Assembly: GCA_011087645.1 (NCBI GenBank)
Contig: JAALLF010000002.1
Coordinates: 338,467 to 402,466, forward strand
Length of the DNA: 64,000 nucleotides
Direction of reading: 5' to 3'
Source: Alphaproteobacteria bacterium
Lineage (GTDB): Bacteria; Pseudomonadota; Alphaproteobacteria; UBA6615
Shown: one piece after another, positions 42,251 through 55,421 of the stretch
Layout of the letters: every line of letters begins with the position of its first letter
Numbering within the stretch: position 1 is the first letter of the stretch
Translations under genes and position numbers: made by a program
The notes under the pieces: model-generated
Seen by the model: the letters and a program-made list of their open reading frames with translations, nothing else
Told to the model about the DNA's origin: nothing
Databases searched by the model: none

Positions 42251-43702
42251 TCAGCGCGGCAGCGTGCTCGATCCCATCAGGTGGGCGTCGACGGCGCGGG
42301 CGCATTGGCGGCCTTCGCGGATTGCCCAGACGACCAGCGATTGGCCGCGCCGCATATCGCCTGCGGCAAACACGCCGTCGATCGATGTGGCATAGCGATC
42401 AGTATCGGCGGCGACGTTGCCGCGCGGGTCGAGGTCGACACCCGATTGCTCAATCATGCCCGGCGCGCGCGGCCCGACGAAACCCATGGCGAGCAGGACC
42501 AGGTCGGCCTTGAGCTGAAACTCGCTGCCTTCGACTTGCTTCATCTGCGGTCGGCCCGAGCCGTCATCGACCCATTCGACGCGCACGCATTCCAGCGCAT
42601 CAACTTTGCCGTCGGCGCCAACCGCGCGCGTTGTCAGCACCGACCAATCGCGCTCGCAGCCCTCTTCTTGGGACGAGGAGGTGCGCATTTTCAGCGGCCA
42701 ATTCGGCCAGGTCATGGCCTTGTCCTCATGCTCGGGCGGCTGCGGCATGATTTCCAACTGGGTAATCGACGCCGCGCCATGGCGTGTTGAAGTGCCGATG
42801 CAGTCGGACCCGGTGTCACCCCCGCCAATAACGATGACATGCTTACCCTTCGCGGTGATCGTCCCCTGGGGGGCCGCGACGGCTTCGCTATCGCCAGCGC
42901 CGCGCTTGTTCTGTTGTACCAGGAAGTCCATGGCGAAATGGATGCCGTCGAGATCTCGGCCCGTCACATCGAGATTGCGCGGCGATTCCGCGCCGCCGGA
43001 CATGACCACCGCGTCATAATCGGCGCGTAATTGGTCGATGGTCACGTCAACGCCGACCTCGACATTGGTGCGAAATTCGACACCCTCATCGGTCATTTGA
43101 TCGACGCGCCGATCGATCAGCCATTTCTCCATCTTAAAATCGGGAATGCCGTAGCGCAGTAAGCCGCCGATACGGTCGTTCTTCTCAAATAGAGTGACCG
43201 CGTGGCCGGTGCGGCCGAGCTGTTGCGCGCACGCCATCCCGGCTGGGCCCGAACCGATCACAGCCACGCGCTTACCGGTGGGCGTGGCGCTGGGCTGGGG
43301 TTTAATCCAGCCTTCCTGCCAGCCCCGGTCGACGATGGCGCATTCGATGGTCTTGATGGTGACCGGCGCGTCGTCGATGTTCAAGGTGCAAGCGGCCTCG
43401 CAGGGTGCTGGGCAGATACGGCCGGTGAATTCGGGAAAATTGTTGGTCGAATGCAACGTCCGGACCGCGGTTTCCCATTGGTCGCGGTAGACCAGATCGT
43501 TCCAATCCGGGATGAGATTATTGACCGGACAGCCGGTATGACAGAAGGGAATACCGCAATCCATGCAGCGCGCCGCCTGTTCGTTCAATTCCGGATCGGG
43601 CAGGGGTTCGACGAATTCTTTCCAATTATTGCGGCGGGATTCGATCGGCTGGTAGCCGCGATCATGCCGTTCAAATTCGAGAAATCCGGTGTTTTTACCC
43701 AT
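42251..43702 (-). CDS. gltD: Glutamate synthase small (beta) subunit
   Basis: Supplies NADPH electrons to GltB for glutamate synthesis from glutamine and 2-oxoglutarate. The 483 residues have the N-terminal cluster box [13 protein letters not shown] (C46, C49, C54, C58), an FAD motif [19 protein letters not shown], an NADPH-binding motif [19 protein letters not shown], and the C-terminal [20 protein letters not shown]. All are standard for GltD. It is 27 bp downstream of gltB on the same strand. Confidence 0.97.
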   Translation of the reverse strand: MGKNTGFLEFERHDRGYQPIESRRNNWKEFVEPLPDPELNEQAARCMDCGIPFCHTGCPVNNLIPDWNDLVYRDQWETAVRTLHSTNNFPEFTGRICPAPCEAACTLNIDDAPVTIKTIECAIVDRGWQEGWIKPQPSATPTGKRVAVIGSGPAGMACAQQLGRTGHAVTLFEKNDRIGGLLRYGIPDFKMEKWLIDRRVDQMTDEGVEFRTNVEVGVDVTIDQLRADYDAVVMSGGAESPRNLDVTGRDLDGIHFAMDFLVQQNKRGAGDSEAVAAPQGTITAKGKHVIVIGGGDTGSDCIGTSTRHGAASITQLEIMPQPPEHEDKAMTWPNWPLKMRTSSSQEEGCERDWSVLTTRAVGADGKVDALECVRVEWVDDGSGRPQMKQVEGSEFQLKADLVLLAMGFVGPRAPGMIEQSGVDLDPRGNVAADTDRYATSIDGVFAAGDMRRGQSLVVWAIREGRQCARAVDAHLMGSSTLPR

Positions 43703-43729
43703 GACTTACTTTCCTGTCCGCCCGCTAAC

Positions 43730-48379
<4,650 letters not shown>

Positions 48380-48946
48380 GCCGAACACTTCCCCCCCAAC
48401 CTATTCCGTCCGGGCGAAGGTTCAACACCGGCAGGATAATCCCCAATTATGAATGTGAGACCGCGTGAACGCGAATCTTTGCTGTTCGCTTTCACAAACG
48501 ATCTGGCAAGATTTTAGCGTAAAAGATGCCCAATTTCCAGGGGCTTGCGGAAATTTAGGCATGTTCGGCGGTCAATCGCCGCCGGGCGCAACTACGCTGC
48601 ACTCGTATGAATTAAGACAATTTTATCCAATTGCCAGCACTAACAACCCTGAATCAGCGGCCTATTTACGCGACACGGCGTAAAAGGTCTACCGGCATCA
48701 GACTAAGGGCGTTGTCCCGAGGGTCGGTAAAAAACTGATTTACTTGACAATTTGGCCGAGAGCGCCCATTTGTCCCTCATAATTTTTCTCGCGATTGCGC
48801 GAAGCGCCGCTTTTTAACGGCGCCACGTCCTGGGATTAATCTTCAGAAAAACTTCCCGCTCCGGCCGCGCCCGGGGTCGGGCCACACGCCAGGCCGGACC
48901 TGCGTCGATGACGCCGTCCGATTGCTTGGCGCACAAGGATATTTAC
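48380..48946. other. Intergenic region gltB-rhlE, long helicase leader
   Basis: No convincing gene. An ORF at 48465-48683 has unlike composition and no ribosome site. The region is divergent between gltB and the helicase. TTGACA occurs at 48744-48749 but with no good -10 at normal spacing. A GC-rich hairpin (AGCGCCG...CGGCGC around TTTTTAA, about 48800-48826) and the palindrome-like stretch at about 48858-48900 lie in what would be the helicase leader; long structured leaders are known for cold-regulated helicases. Confidence 0.5.
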
Positions 48947-50230
48947 GTGACTATTAGTAATTTCTCGGAACTCGGCCTGGCCGGTCCGATCCAACGTGCT
49001 TTGCAAGCACGCCAGCATGTTACCCCGACGCCGATTCAGGCGCGGGCCATCCCCGAACTTCTCAACGGACGAGACATGCTGGGCATTGCTCAGACCGGAA
49101 CCGGCAAGACCGCGGCCTTTGCGCTGCCCATTCTCCATAAACTGTCGCGCGGGCGCGATATGAAGGGCCCACGTAACCCGCGCGCCCTTGTTCTCGCGCC
49201 GACGCGTGAACTCGCGATCCAGATTGGTGAAGAGTTTCGCGCCTATGGCAAAAACCTGCATCTGCGCCAGACCGTGATCTTCGGCGGTGTCGGCCAGCGG
49301 CCGCAGGTCAACGCTCTGTCGCGCGGTGTCGATATTATTATCGCCACGCCGGGTCGTTTGCTCGACCTTATGAATCAACGCAAGCTTCGGCTCGATGAAA
49401 TTGAGCACCTTGTGCTCGATGAGGCCGACCGGATGCTCGACATGGGGTTCATTCGCGATATTCGCAAGATTCTCGCTCCCCTGCCCAAAGATCGGCAGTC
49501 ATTGCTGTTTTCGGCCACCATGCCGAACGATATTGCGCGCCTCGCGGCTGAGATGCTGAGCGATCCGGTGCGGGTCGAAGTCGCGCCGCAAGCCACGCCG
49601 GTCGATCGTATTAAACAGAGCGTCCATCATGCGCCTGCCGCTGACAAGGTGGCGTTGCTTGGTGGTATTCTGGATGACAAGTCTCTGTCGCGGGTGTTGG
49701 TCTTCACGCGCACCAAACACCGCGCTAACCGGGTTGCCGACCAGCTTGGAAAGCGTGGCATTTCGGCCGATGCGATCCACGGCAACAAATCCCAGAGCGC
49801 CCGTCAGCAGGCACTCAAGCATTTCCGGTCCGGTGACGTACGAGTATTGGTGGCCACTGACATCGCGGCCCGCGGCATTGATGTCGATGGTGTTTCTCAT
49901 GTCATCAACTATGAGCTGCCCAACGAGCCGGAGAATTACGTCCACCGCATCGGCCGCACGGCGCGGGCCGGCGCCCATGGGGTGGCGGTATCGTTCTGCG
50001 ATCCGGCGGAGCGCGCCTATCTGCGTGACATCGAGCGGCTGATCGGCGCCAAATTGACTGTGGTCGGCGATGAACCGCCGGCGATGGCGCGCGAAGGGCA
50101 CGGCAAACCGAAAAAGTCCCGGGGCCAGTCCTGGCATAAGCGCAATAGCCGTTCCCAGAACTCAGGCGGCGGCCGTAGCCGCAAGCGCTACACGCCAAAC
50201 CGGGGTCGCGCCGCGCAGGTGGCGGGCTAG
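48947..50230 (+). CDS. rhlE: DEAD-box RNA helicase, RhlE type
   Basis: An RNA-unwinding ATPase for ribosome assembly and RNA decay. A GTG at 48947 with AAGGA 10 bp upstream gives [19 protein letters not shown], the family N-terminus; ATG 48908 would add 13 unconserved residues. Q-motif TPTPIQ (26-31), Walker A AQTGTGKT (48-55), then [13 protein letters not shown] in [15 protein letters not shown], and the C-terminal [10 protein letters not shown] are all present. The last about 45 residues are Lys/Arg/Ser/Gly-rich, as in RhlE. 427 residues. Confidence 0.95.
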   Translation: MTISNFSELGLAGPIQRALQARQHVTPTPIQARAIPELLNGRDMLGIAQTGTGKTAAFALPILHKLSRGRDMKGPRNPRALVLAPTRELAIQIGEEFRAYGKNLHLRQTVIFGGVGQRPQVNALSRGVDIIIATPGRLLDLMNQRKLRLDEIEHLVLDEADRMLDMGFIRDIRKILAPLPKDRQSLLFSATMPNDIARLAAEMLSDPVRVEVAPQATPVDRIKQSVHHAPAADKVALLGGILDDKSLSRVLVFTRTKHRANRVADQLGKRGISADAIHGNKSQSARQQALKHFRSGDVRVLVATDIAARGIDVDGVSHVINYELPNEPENYVHRIGRTARAGAHGVAVSFCDPAERAYLRDIERLIGAKLTVVGDEPPAMAREGHGKPKKSRGQSWHKRNSRSQNSGGGRSRKRYTPNRGRAAQVAG

Positions 50231-50254
50231 GCCTAAAGACACGATTTTACAGAG

Positions 50255-50282
50255 AAACGGCGGCCGACGGGCCGCCGTTTTT
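50255..50282 (+). terminator. Intrinsic terminator after the helicase gene
   Basis: AAACGGCGGCC (50255-50265) / GGCCGCCGTTT (50270-50280), a perfect 11-bp stem with a 4-nt loop and a short T-tract to 50282. Confidence 0.85.
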
Positions 50283-50445
50283 CGATTCAGGACGGCCATG
50301 AGCGCGACGGCATTAGCTTCAACAATATGTTCAGACACTTGGCGGAGACCATAAGCCCCGCGCTGTGTCGAAAGGGGATTGGTGCCTGTTCGCATGGGTT
50401 AACGAGACGTCGGTCGCGGCCCGTCGGCGAGGCGCGCGCGAAACC

Positions 50446-51000
50446 TCAGTCGCGGCTGGTGCGGTTGCGCAACCAGGCAAAGCTATAGAAATAGCCGAAC
50501 CATACAAACACCGAGAGGCCGTAGAAGATAAGGGTGCGCCAGGACCATAAGGGCCAGAAACCGGCCTGCCCCGAGGCGATGGCGTTGGGATGCCAGGAGA
50601 ATATCTGCGAGCGCCAGCGGTTCCACATAACGGTGACCCTGGTATTGCGATCTTCCGCTGTTTTGGCGTCGTTGAAGACCCGCTCGCTATTGCGTTTGAG
50701 CCACCACCAAGAATCCTCATTCTCAAGCTCGACGCCCGCATCAGCCTGATTGCGCATATAGACGTATTGGATGTCGCGGGTGTTGCCCAAGGCGTTGGGA
50801 TTGGTCCGTCGAACTTCCGTGCCGCTGATTGTGCCAGTGGTCCAGGTCGGGCGCGCATATTCCCACCAGAACCATAGCGGCACGCCAACGATCATCGCGG
50901 CGACGGTCACCACGACAGCGCCGGTGCGCCACAAAATGAACCCGAATAGCACGACCGCGAGCAGCAGGATGTAGCCGAGCGAGAACCATATCTCGAGCAT
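50446..51000 (-). CDS. DUF1523 family membrane protein
   Basis: A 184-residue protein starting at ATG 51000 after an AAAGGA site. Two helices at the N-terminus (about 5-45) are followed by an outside domain and a C-terminal helix (about 150-172). The family pattern NTRDIQYVY, NEDSWWWLKRNSERV and WRSQIFSWHPNAIASG matches DUF1523, known in alphaproteobacteria without function. 96 bp separate it from the efflux gene on the same strand. It ends in a positively charged tail. Confidence 0.85.
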   Translation of the reverse strand: MLEIWFSLGYILLLAVVLFGFILWRTGAVVVTVAAMIVGVPLWFWWEYARPTWTTGTISGTEVRRTNPNALGNTRDIQYVYMRNQADAGVELENEDSWWWLKRNSERVFNDAKTAEDRNTRVTVMWNRWRSQIFSWHPNAIASGQAGFWPLWSWRTLIFYGLSVFVWFGYFYSFAWLRNRTSRD

Positions 51001-51096
51001 GTGTCTTCGTCCTTTCCTGGCCGCGTCGCCGCCATAACTATATGCCGTATATAACGTCGTCTTCACTCGCAACAAGGGATGGTTGATCCCGCTGCC

Positions 51097-52215
51097 TCAC
51101 TCCGCCGGGCGGGCGCGCCAGCCGACCCAACTGGCAATGGCGGCAGCGGCCTGCATGGTGAAGATCACGCAGGCTAGGGGCAGATGGGTCTCGCTGGGCA
51201 GTAGGCCAACCGTGACCGTGGTGAGGGCGGCGATGCCATATTGCGATAACCCGTTGAGCGCCGCGCCGGTCCCGGCATATTGCGGCCGCACGCTGACCGC
51301 AGCCGCCATGGCGTTGGGAAAGGTCATGGCCAGGCCGAGGCCGAAGATGGACATGGGCGCGACCGCCGCTAGGGGCGTGAACACGCCGAGCAGCGGGAGA
51401 GCGAGATAGAGGCCGGCGCCGAATAGGCCGACCGCGGTGCCGATGACGATCATCCGATTGACGCCGAGCCGGGCGGTAAGCCAGATGGTACTCGAATAGC
51501 CAAAAAACGCCCCTGCCGTGCCGGTGACCATTAGGTAGCCGAAAGTGTCAGGCGCGACACCGTAACTGTCGATCAGAACGATGGGCACCCCGGCGAACCA
51601 GGCGAAAACCGCGCCGCTTACAAATCCGATATTGAGGCTGTAGGCAACGAAGACCCGCTCGCCGATAAGCACCTGATAGCCCAGCGCCATGGCTCTGAGG
51701 CTGCTGAATAGATTACCGCCCTGGGCCGGGTGGGTTTCGGCCATCCGTAGCGCGCAATAGGCGAACAGCACGGTCCCGAGTCCGGCGAGGAACAGAAACG
51801 AGGCCTGCCAGCCGAAATGGGTGTGCAAATAGCCGCCGAGGGCGGGCGCGGAGGCCGGTGCGAATACCATGACCGATGAAATTGTTGCCAGAGCGCGGGC
51901 CGACTGTTTGCGGTCGTAGAGGTCGCGCACCATCGAGCGCACCATCACCATCGACCCTGCCGCGCCGATGCCTTGCAGGATGCGGGCGGTAATCAGCATT
52001 GTCATCGAGGTCGACGCCGCGCAGGCCACGCTGGCGGCGATGTAAATCGCCAGGCCCCATAACAGTACTGGCCGCCGGCCGTAACGGTCGGCGACACCGC
52101 CGTAAAAGAAATGGGCGCCCGCATAAGCGATTAGGAACGCGATCAATGTGCCTTGCACAGCGAAGGTACTCACCGCGAAGTCCCGCGCGATATCAGGCAT
52201 CGACGGCAGAAACAC
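51097..52215 (-). CDS. Bcr/CflA-type MFS drug efflux transporter, start codon unclear
   Basis: At least 372 residues from a GTG at 52215, with about 11-12 helices. ADRYGRRPVLLWGLAIYIAA and RILQGIGAAGSMVMVRSMVRDL (as residues 78-99) are the MFS motifs of the Bcr/CflA group. The frame stays open another 24-30 codons upstream (PAIIRKPPKIPLLTALISGS...), and this also looks like the family's first helix, but there is no ATG, GTG or TTG there and no ribosome site before the TAA. The true start may be a rare codon, or the sequence may be damaged. Confidence 0.8.
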   Translation of the reverse strand: MFLPSMPDIARDFAVSTFAVQGTLIAFLIAYAGAHFFYGGVADRYGRRPVLLWGLAIYIAASVACAASTSMTMLITARILQGIGAAGSMVMVRSMVRDLYDRKQSARALATISSVMVFAPASAPALGGYLHTHFGWQASFLFLAGLGTVLFAYCALRMAETHPAQGGNLFSSLRAMALGYQVLIGERVFVAYSLNIGFVSGAVFAWFAGVPIVLIDSYGVAPDTFGYLMVTGTAGAFFGYSSTIWLTARLGVNRMIVIGTAVGLFGAGLYLALPLLGVFTPLAAVAPMSIFGLGLAMTFPNAMAAAVSVRPQYAGTGAALNGLSQYGIAALTTVTVGLLPSETHLPLACVIFTMQAAAAIASWVGWRARPAE

Positions 52216-52374
52216 GTTATAGGCGATGGCGCTGCCGGAAATTAGGGCGGTCAGCAGCGGGATCTTCGGCGGTTTACGGATGATGGCGGGAGTCTCGTTA
52301 AGGCGAAACAGAGGAGAGGGAAGGTATTGCCAACGTTATCACGAATACCCGACCATAATGAGGCCGCATCGGGT

Positions 52375-53220
52375 TCAGTTCGCTGGCAACAGGTGTTTCG
52401 CCAAGAACGCGGTGAGGGGGTCGGCCGAAGTATTGGACGAGCGGTTCTCCTGGTCGATATATACGACGTCGATGTCGCCGCCGGCGTCGCGATAGTTGGC
52501 GGCGAAGCGCTCCGGCTCGTTGAGATCGCGCGGAGAGTCCGGGTCGCGGTAGTCATGCACCGGGTCGGGCCGGCCTTGAATCCACAGCGCCGGCGGGGTC
52601 GCGATCGGCTCGCTGTTCTCCAACGCCAACATCGGGTTGCCCTCGGCCATGGTCTCCTCCGTTCTCCAATAAAGGTCGTGGCGCTCAGGCAAGTCGCCGA
52701 CCCAAGCCGGAGTGTCTGCCGCGTCGCGCAGACCGCAGACACGGCGGTAACGCGACAGGGGGTTGATTACCGGCCACAGCATACCGACGCAGCGCACGGA
52801 GGCGTCGACATTGTTGGCGTCGGTATCCAACTCGATAGAGGCGTACCGCGCGTCGTCGGGGCGCATGGCCGCCAACATGGCAAGATGGCCGCCGCTCGAT
52901 TGCCCGACGATACCGATCCGCTCGGAATCGATTCCCATCTCAGATCCGTGCGCCTTCAGCCACCGCACGGCGTAATTGATGTCGATCAGCGACGTTGGAT
53001 AGCCGTCGCCACCATCGCGAAAATCGAGTGCGGCGGCGGCGATACCGGCCTCTGTCATGATTTGGTTCCGAGATAGACATTCGGAGGGGGAGCCTTTGGC
53101 CCAGCCGCCGCCATGGAGATCGATGATCGCTGGGTGGAGGCCGTCGCTGGCCGGGCGAGTCAAATGCAAGGTCATCGGCCGGTCGCCATGGCGGTGATAT
53201 TCGATTTCTTCTGTGGTCAC
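52375..53220 (-). CDS. Alpha/beta hydrolase, esterase/lipase (HSL) type
   Basis: A 281-residue hydrolase. The oxyanion motif is DLHGGGWAKGS, as in the hormone-sensitive-lipase family, and the nucleophile elbow is GQSSGGHLA. The acidic and His residues are probably in IQGRPDPVHDY and the C-terminal region AGGDIDVVY. No signal peptide. It probably hydrolyses short-chain esters or lactones. Stands between the efflux gene and the cupin pair, minus strand. Confidence 0.85.
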   Translation of the reverse strand: MTTEEIEYHRHGDRPMTLHLTRPASDGLHPAIIDLHGGGWAKGSPSECLSRNQIMTEAGIAAAALDFRDGGDGYPTSLIDINYAVRWLKAHGSEMGIDSERIGIVGQSSGGHLAMLAAMRPDDARYASIELDTDANNVDASVRCVGMLWPVINPLSRYRRVCGLRDAADTPAWVGDLPERHDLYWRTEETMAEGNPMLALENSEPIATPPALWIQGRPDPVHDYRDPDSPRDLNEPERFAANYRDAGGDIDVVYIDQENRSSNTSADPLTAFLAKHLLPAN

Positions 53221-53404
53221 CGATCGGTCCCTGATCTGGTTGCAAAATATGGCGCGTCGCGAAAGTCAGACTAGCCCAAGAGAGGCCGGCAACACCAATC
53301 AGACTTGAAATGGCGCAGAAGACATGTCGATAATCGGGATCGGCACCGCCAAGGCATGTGCGGCGGGAATTAAAAATAAGAATGTTGCTATCGGGGAGTA
53401 ATTC

Positions 53405-53953
53405 ATGGCGTTTTCAAAAGTTCCGCCGCGCCGCGTGGTCGTCGGCAATGGCGCAGACGGCAAGTCGAAAGTCGTCTTTGACAGCCGAAACCCGCACCAA
53501 CATGCGCGCGGCGGCGGCTCGGCTGTTTTTTTCAACGAGATATGGACCTTCGATGATTGTCCAATCGACTTGAGCGATCATCACGATGGCGGTGACCGCG
53601 CCATGAGCCATTCGCCACCGCCCGAGGGTGCCCATTTTCGCGTCATCCAGTCCGATACCGAAGAAGCCAATGTCATCGACCAGTCGGCCGCGGACACCCA
53701 ATTCGCCTCTATGAACGTGACCGGACTGTCGGAAAAAATGGAAAGCGACCGCCATTGGAATATGCACCGCACCCGTACGGTGGATTATGGTGTGGTGAGC
53801 CAGGGCGAACGCGTGCACGTGCTGCCCGACGGTGAATTCGTCATGCATACCGGCGACGTCATCGTCCAGCTCGGGCATTTTCATTCTTGGGATAGTTCAC
53901 GCGGTCCCAACGACATGCTGTTCGTCATGATCGGCGGCGACAAGTACAAATAG
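53405..53953 (+). CDS. Cupin-domain protein, tandem copy 1
   Basis: A 182-residue protein with a C-terminal cupin barrel: RTRTVDYGVVSQGERVHVLP, then DGEFVMHTGDVIVQLGHFHSW. Conserved features of the second motif (HTGDVIVQ, HSW) are present. The N-terminal half has its own EIWTFDDCP and RDRAMSHSPPP text resembling an extra barrel. It is 11 bp from a related gene downstream. Such cupins act as dioxygenases, isomerases or ligand binders. Metal ligands are not clear enough to assign. Confidence 0.75.
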   Translation: MAFSKVPPRRVVVGNGADGKSKVVFDSRNPHQHARGGGSAVFFNEIWTFDDCPIDLSDHHDGGDRAMSHSPPPEGAHFRVIQSDTEEANVIDQSAADTQFASMNVTGLSEKMESDRHWNMHRTRTVDYGVVSQGERVHVLPDGEFVMHTGDVIVQLGHFHSWDSSRGPNDMLFVMIGGDKYK

Positions 53954-53964
53954 GCGAGCTGAAA

Positions 53965-54519
53965 ATGGCCAAATCAGAACCAAGAGATATTCGGCGCATC
54001 GTCGCCGCCAACGATCCCGACGACAATGCGGTGATCTATTCCGACGCCACCAACACCGATGTGCGCACCGATCCGGCGCGCCCCGGTTTCGCCTCGAACC
54101 GCATCTGGGTTACCGAGGGAACGCCGGCGCCTGTCGCCGGCGTGCGCGAAACCTTGGATTTGCCGCACACGCTGGAGCCGCCGACCGGTGGTTCAGTGTG
54201 CCGCTTCCTGACGATCCCGCCGGACGATTGGTACATGGCCGACCTCACGGAGGAAAAAGTATCGGACTATTTCCAGGCCATGGGCTCACCGGGCGCTTCC
54301 AAACAGGGTGAGGGTGCGCCGCACCCTTACATGCAACAGACCCGCACTTTGGATTATGTGCTGGTCATGTCGGGCGAGGTGACCCTGGTCTTGGATACCG
54401 AAGAAGTGCATCTGAGCACCGGCGACACGGTTGTTCAATTGGGTGGCAGCCACGCCTGGAGTAACCGCTCCAACACGCTGTGCGAGCTGTTCGTATCGTC
54501 CCATGACGGGAAGGCTTAG
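53965..54519 (+). CDS. Cupin-domain protein, tandem copy 2
   Basis: A 184-residue relative of the upstream gene. The barrel is QTRTLDYVLVMSGEVTLVLD, then STGDTVVQLGGSHAW, in the same spacing as copy 1. The N-terminal part has NRIWVTEGTPAPVAG and GGSVCRFLTIPPDDW. Both copies share RT.DYV..S.GE and H.W, so they arose by duplication. The gene ends 16 bp before the convergent isomerase-like gene. Possibly a pathway of hydroxy-acid or aromatic degradation. Confidence 0.75.
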   Translation: MAKSEPRDIRRIVAANDPDDNAVIYSDATNTDVRTDPARPGFASNRIWVTEGTPAPVAGVRETLDLPHTLEPPTGGSVCRFLTIPPDDWYMADLTEEKVSDYFQAMGSPGASKQGEGAPHPYMQQTRTLDYVLVMSGEVTLVLDTEEVHLSTGDTVVQLGGSHAWSNRSNTLCELFVSSHDGKA

Positions 54520-54534
54520 GGGCTTGGCTGATCT

Positions 54535-55341
54535 TCAGCGGTTATCCGGATCGACGGTGTAGCCGTATTTGTTCATCCACATGAGGCTCGACCAGGTATC
54601 CATCGAGGGGTCGTGCTCGAGCCCGACACAGCCTTCATAGCCCTTGGCGTAGGCGCGCTCGACCAGCCACAGTAAATCCATCTCGCCGACCCCGGGCTCG
54701 AAACGGCCCGGCGTGTTGCCGATCTGGATATGACCTATATGGTCCCAATACTCGTCCATGATCGGGGTCAGCGGTCCTTGTTCCTGCCAACGCAGTTGGT
54801 AGGTATCGAACACCAGTTGGACGCGATTCTGGCCGGTGGCGCGACGGATGGCCTCGGCCTCGGCCATAGTCTGCATGGCCCAGTTGGGAACGCGCTCGGC
54901 GGCGACGCTTTCGAGCAACAGTTTCAAGCGAATGCCCTCCGCCTGCTCGGCCATCCAGATCAGGTTTTCGACATAGGTATCGACGCAGCGCTGCTTGTCT
55001 TCGCCGTCGGGGACTGGGCCGGCGCCGACATTGATCGAGTAGATGTCGCACAGCGCGGCGTATTCGAGCGCCCGCGACGCGGCGCGCTTGAAGTCCTCTT
55101 TCTTGCCCGGCTGGGCGCCGAGACCCCACACCCCTTTATCCCAGTCGACCGGCACCACGAAGTAGATGAATTCGAGACCGTTATCGTCGAGCTGTTGTTT
55201 CAGGTCTTCCTTAGTCAGCGCATAAGGCATGTGCCATTCGACTTCGCTGCAGCCGCATTTGCGGGCCGCCGCGCACCGCTCGTGGGGTGGCAGTTCGTTG
55301 AACAGATGATGGAAATTGGGGGAAAAGCGGATATTGGCCAT
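54535..55341 (-). CDS. Hydroxypyruvate isomerase/sugar-phosphate isomerase-like TIM barrel
   Basis: A 268-residue xylose-isomerase-like TIM barrel, closest in pattern to Hyi/hydroxypyruvate isomerases: MANIRFSPNFHHLFNE at the N-terminus, SINVGAGPVPDGED in the first sheet, KLLLESVAAERVPNWAM with the metal Glu, LVFDTYQLRWQEQGPL and IGHIQIGNTPGRFEPGVGE with the metal His/Glu. Function could be hydroxypyruvate, inosose or related isomerisation. It faces the tandem cupins, suggesting one sugar-acid pathway, but that is inference. Confidence 0.82.
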   Translation of the reverse strand: MANIRFSPNFHHLFNELPPHERCAAARKCGCSEVEWHMPYALTKEDLKQQLDDNGLEFIYFVVPVDWDKGVWGLGAQPGKKEDFKRAASRALEYAALCDIYSINVGAGPVPDGEDKQRCVDTYVENLIWMAEQAEGIRLKLLLESVAAERVPNWAMQTMAEAEAIRRATGQNRVQLVFDTYQLRWQEQGPLTPIMDEYWDHIGHIQIGNTPGRFEPGVGEMDLLWLVERAYAKGYEGCVGLEHDPSMDTWSSLMWMNKYGYTVDPDNR

Positions 55342-55421
55342 GGCACGCGTCGATACTCCTGCCCACCGAGATGTTCAGCATCAGCTTTTCAGTATCGACA
55401 AAATTGGCGTCCTGCCAAGTG

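Noticed and set aside
48465..48683. 72-codon ORF upstream of the helicase
   Set aside because: No ribosome site, no family pattern, and composition unlike the surrounding genes.
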